From Halalkalibacter alkalisediminis (GTDB taxonomy: Bacteria > Bacillota > Bacilli > Bacillales > Bacillaceae_D), in the NCBI RefSeq assembly GCF_028610705.1, contig NZ_JAQQWT010000007.1, positions 1-64,000 on the forward strand: a stretch of 64,000 nucleotides of DNA. The letters run 5' to 3'. Both the position numbers and the translations under genes were made by a program. This document shows positions 62,625 to 64,000 of this stretch, piece by piece. Position 1 is the stretch's first letter. Each line of letters begins with the position of its first letter. The notes under the pieces were generated by a model, which saw only the letters and a list, made by a program, of their open reading frames with translations, searched no databases and was not told where the DNA came from.

Positions 62625-63833
62625 ATGAAGTATGCTTTTGCAAATCGCGTTCGTCATTTGCAATCTTCTGCAGTGAGAGATATTTTAAAAATTGTTGGTC
62701 AAGGAAATGTGATTTCCTTTGCTGGAGGTTTACCCGATGATGATTTATTTCCACTAGAAGGAATTGAAGATGCGTTCAACCGTGTCTTTAAGACAGGGAA
62801 GAAATCATTACAATACATGGAGACAGAAGGGTATCGCCCTTTACGAGAAGTTATTTTACACCGAATGGCTAAAAAGGGTATTTCTGGTTTTACTTCTGAT
62901 GAAGTCCTCATAACAACGGGATCACAGCAGGCGATTGATTTATTTTCGAGAATTATGTTAAGTCCTGGTGATGTAGTTCTAACAGAAGATCCAACATACT
63001 TAGCGGCGTTACAAGTATTTAAATCCTATGAAGCCGAAGTAGTAGCTGTTGAATCTGATGATGATGGAATGCTTCCAGGCGATTTAGAAGAAAAATTAAA
63101 GCAATATCATCCAAAATGTGTTTATGTGGTTCCGACTTTTTCAAATCCCGCAGGTCGTGTGTGGGCATTAGAGAGACGTAAGCAGTTAATTGATTTAGTT
63201 CATCGTTATAAAGTGGTGGTCTTTGAAGATGATCCTTATGGGGAACTTCAATTCACGGAAAATGAAGTATATACTCCACTTGCTGCCCTTGATGATGGCA
63301 CACGCGTTATGTACACAAGTACGTTTTCTAAAACAGCCGTTCCTGCACTAAGAACAGGTTGGATTACTGGTCCTTATCAAATTATTCGTATGATGGCACA
63401 GGCCAAACAAGCAAACGATTTACATTCGAATTCATTATCTCAGCAAGCTTTATATGAATTATGTACTCATTATGATTTAGATGCTCATATCAAGCACTTG
63501 ATTGAAGTTTACAAGAGTCGTATGGAAATAATGGTTAGATGTCTTGAAGTAGCCAATCTGCCTAATGTCCATTTTGTTAAGCCTAAAGGAGGAATGTTCC
63601 TTTGGATTGAGGTGGATGAAAGAATTGATTTGACTTCCTTATTAGATAAGGCAGTTGAGCATGGGGTTGCTTACGTTCCTGGAGAACCATTTTTTGCAGG
63701 CAATCCAAAGAAAAATACAATGAGATTAAATTTCACACATGCTACGCCAGAAAAGATTAAACAAGGTATGAACTTGCTTACTCATGTTATATCAACTGAG
63801 ATGAATAAGCATCTAGTTGAAATTGGTGAGTAG
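62625..63833 (+). CDS. PLP-dependent class I/II aminotransferase
   Basis: The 402-residue enzyme is of the aminoadipate/aromatic aminotransferase (LysN/ARO8-like, MocR-related) group without a GntR domain. It has VISFAGGLPDDDLFP, ITTGSQQAIDLFSRIMLSPG, DPTYLAALQVFKSYEAE, VVPTFSNPAGRVWALERR, EDDPYGELQF and the PLP lysine in YTSTFSKTAVPALRTGWITG near residue 230. The amino-acid substrate cannot be fixed; 2-aminoadipate, branched-chain or aromatic acids are all possible. AGAGGTG precedes the ATG. It is monocistronic. Confidence 0.85.
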   Translation: MKYAFANRVRHLQSSAVRDILKIVGQGNVISFAGGLPDDDLFPLEGIEDAFNRVFKTGKKSLQYMETEGYRPLREVILHRMAKKGISGFTSDEVLITTGSQQAIDLFSRIMLSPGDVVLTEDPTYLAALQVFKSYEAEVVAVESDDDGMLPGDLEEKLKQYHPKCVYVVPTFSNPAGRVWALERRKQLIDLVHRYKVVVFEDDPYGELQFTENEVYTPLAALDDGTRVMYTSTFSKTAVPALRTGWITGPYQIIRMMAQAKQANDLHSNSLSQQALYELCTHYDLDAHIKHLIEVYKSRMEIMVRCLEVANLPNVHFVKPKGGMFLWIEVDERIDLTSLLDKAVEHGVAYVPGEPFFAGNPKKNTMRLNFTHATPEKIKQGMNLLTHVISTEMNKHLVEIGE

Positions 63834-63847
63834 TTTACAGTAAGACA

Positions 63848-63880
63848 AGAACCATAATGAATGACTTATGGTTCTTTTTT
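63848..63880 (+). terminator. Intrinsic terminator of the aminotransferase gene
   Basis: AGAACCATAA pairs perfectly with TTATGGTTCT, followed by six T residues in total. Confidence 0.9.
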
Positions 63881-63918
63881 GGGCTTGCACTATTGTCCTT
63901 TTCCAACTTAGCACGAAT

Positions 63919-63953
63919 AAAAAAGCAGAACGATTCATTCGTCCTGCTTTTTT
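63919..63953 (-). terminator. Intrinsic terminator of the gene at the right edge
   Basis: AAAAAAGCAG-ACG pairs with CGT-CTGCTTTTTT with one mismatch. On the minus strand it directly follows the stop codon at 63959-63961. Confidence 0.8.
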
Positions 63954-63958
63954 GTTTC

Positions 63959-64000
63959 TTATCCAAATAGTCCAATCGAGCTTAAGAAAACAAGGAAGAT
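63959..64000 (-). CDS. C-terminal end of a minus-strand gene
   Basis: Reading in from the right edge on the minus strand gives IFLVFLSSIGLFG then TAA, with a terminator just beyond. The 13 hydrophobic residues suggest the end of a membrane protein. Too little is present to identify it. Confidence 0.45.
   Translation of the reverse strand: MFLVFLSSIGLFG

Noticed and set aside
1-64000. CRISPR arrays, tRNA or rRNA genes, complete prophage or integrative element
   Set aside because: No regularly spaced repeats, no tRNA-like cloverleaf or rRNA sequence, and no integrase or phage structural genes were recognised; the only mobile element is the IS110 remnant.

Overview
The window looks like chromosomal DNA from a spore-forming, low-GC member of the Bacillaceae, close to Bacillus subtilis or the alkaliphilic Bacillus relatives. 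The signs are strong AGGAGG-type ribosome binding sites, frequent TTG/GTG starts, U-tailed intrinsic terminators after most transcription units, and many genes whose B. subtilis counterparts are recognisable by sequence and sometimes by order: queG-yhbB-trmL, prkA-yhbH, rocR/rocD, yclNOPQ, glgCDAP, tgl, spoVR, pgcA, yhcX. No rRNA, tRNA, CRISPR array or prophage was seen.

Layout. 1-3.4 kb is a scrambled accessory patch: the end of a VanZ-like gene, an IS110-family transposase cut short at its 3' end but with its 5' non-coding region intact, an RHS/YD-repeat remnant, small membrane proteins and duplicated sequence scraps. 3.4-7.0 kb carries an acetyltransferase, ferritin, an RsiV-like protein, Dps and a B3/B4 protein. 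7.0-17.7 kb is a yhb-like block (queG, ogt, yhbB amidase, trmL, a 29-aa membrane peptide, a YufK-like protein, a class A PBP, prkA, signal peptidase I, yhbH). 17.9-21.6 kb has a PilZ protein, a MASE3-PAS-PAS histidine kinase and an oxidoreductase.

22-30.8 kb is an arginine/ornithine/proline catabolism regulon: rocA-putB, rocF-yjiH-like, rocR and rocD. Each of the three structural units has a textbook -24/-12 (SigL) promoter, and a broken second RocR-like activator lies next to rocA. 30.9-35.7 kb holds a MarR regulator and a Fur-controlled siderophore importer of the YclNOPQ (petrobactin) type, with three Fur boxes in front and a fourth before the binding protein gene. 35.7-43 kb is a mixed run: DUF418 protein, nitroreductase, MtnE aminotransferase, manganese catalase, FAH hydrolase, glycerophosphodiesterase and spore transglutaminase Tgl. 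43-49.4 kb is a glycogen operon, glgC-glgD-glgA-glgP, without glgB. 49.6-64 kb has a DUF2225 gene broken by one stop codon, CheX, the GNAT-nitrilase fusion YhcX, a FixH-like protein, PgcA, an ACR3-like transporter, SpoVR, a long intergenic region with nested palindromes, a YfiB/YfiC-like asymmetric ABC exporter pair, a chemoreceptor remnant and a class I aminotransferase.

I found no clear undescribed multi-gene system. The best leads are the IS110 5' non-coding region (possible bridge RNA), the structured GC-rich element after spoVR, the rewired RocR/SigL regulon with a YjiH-type transporter and a decaying second activator, and the internal Fur-box/hairpin arrangement inside the siderophore operon.
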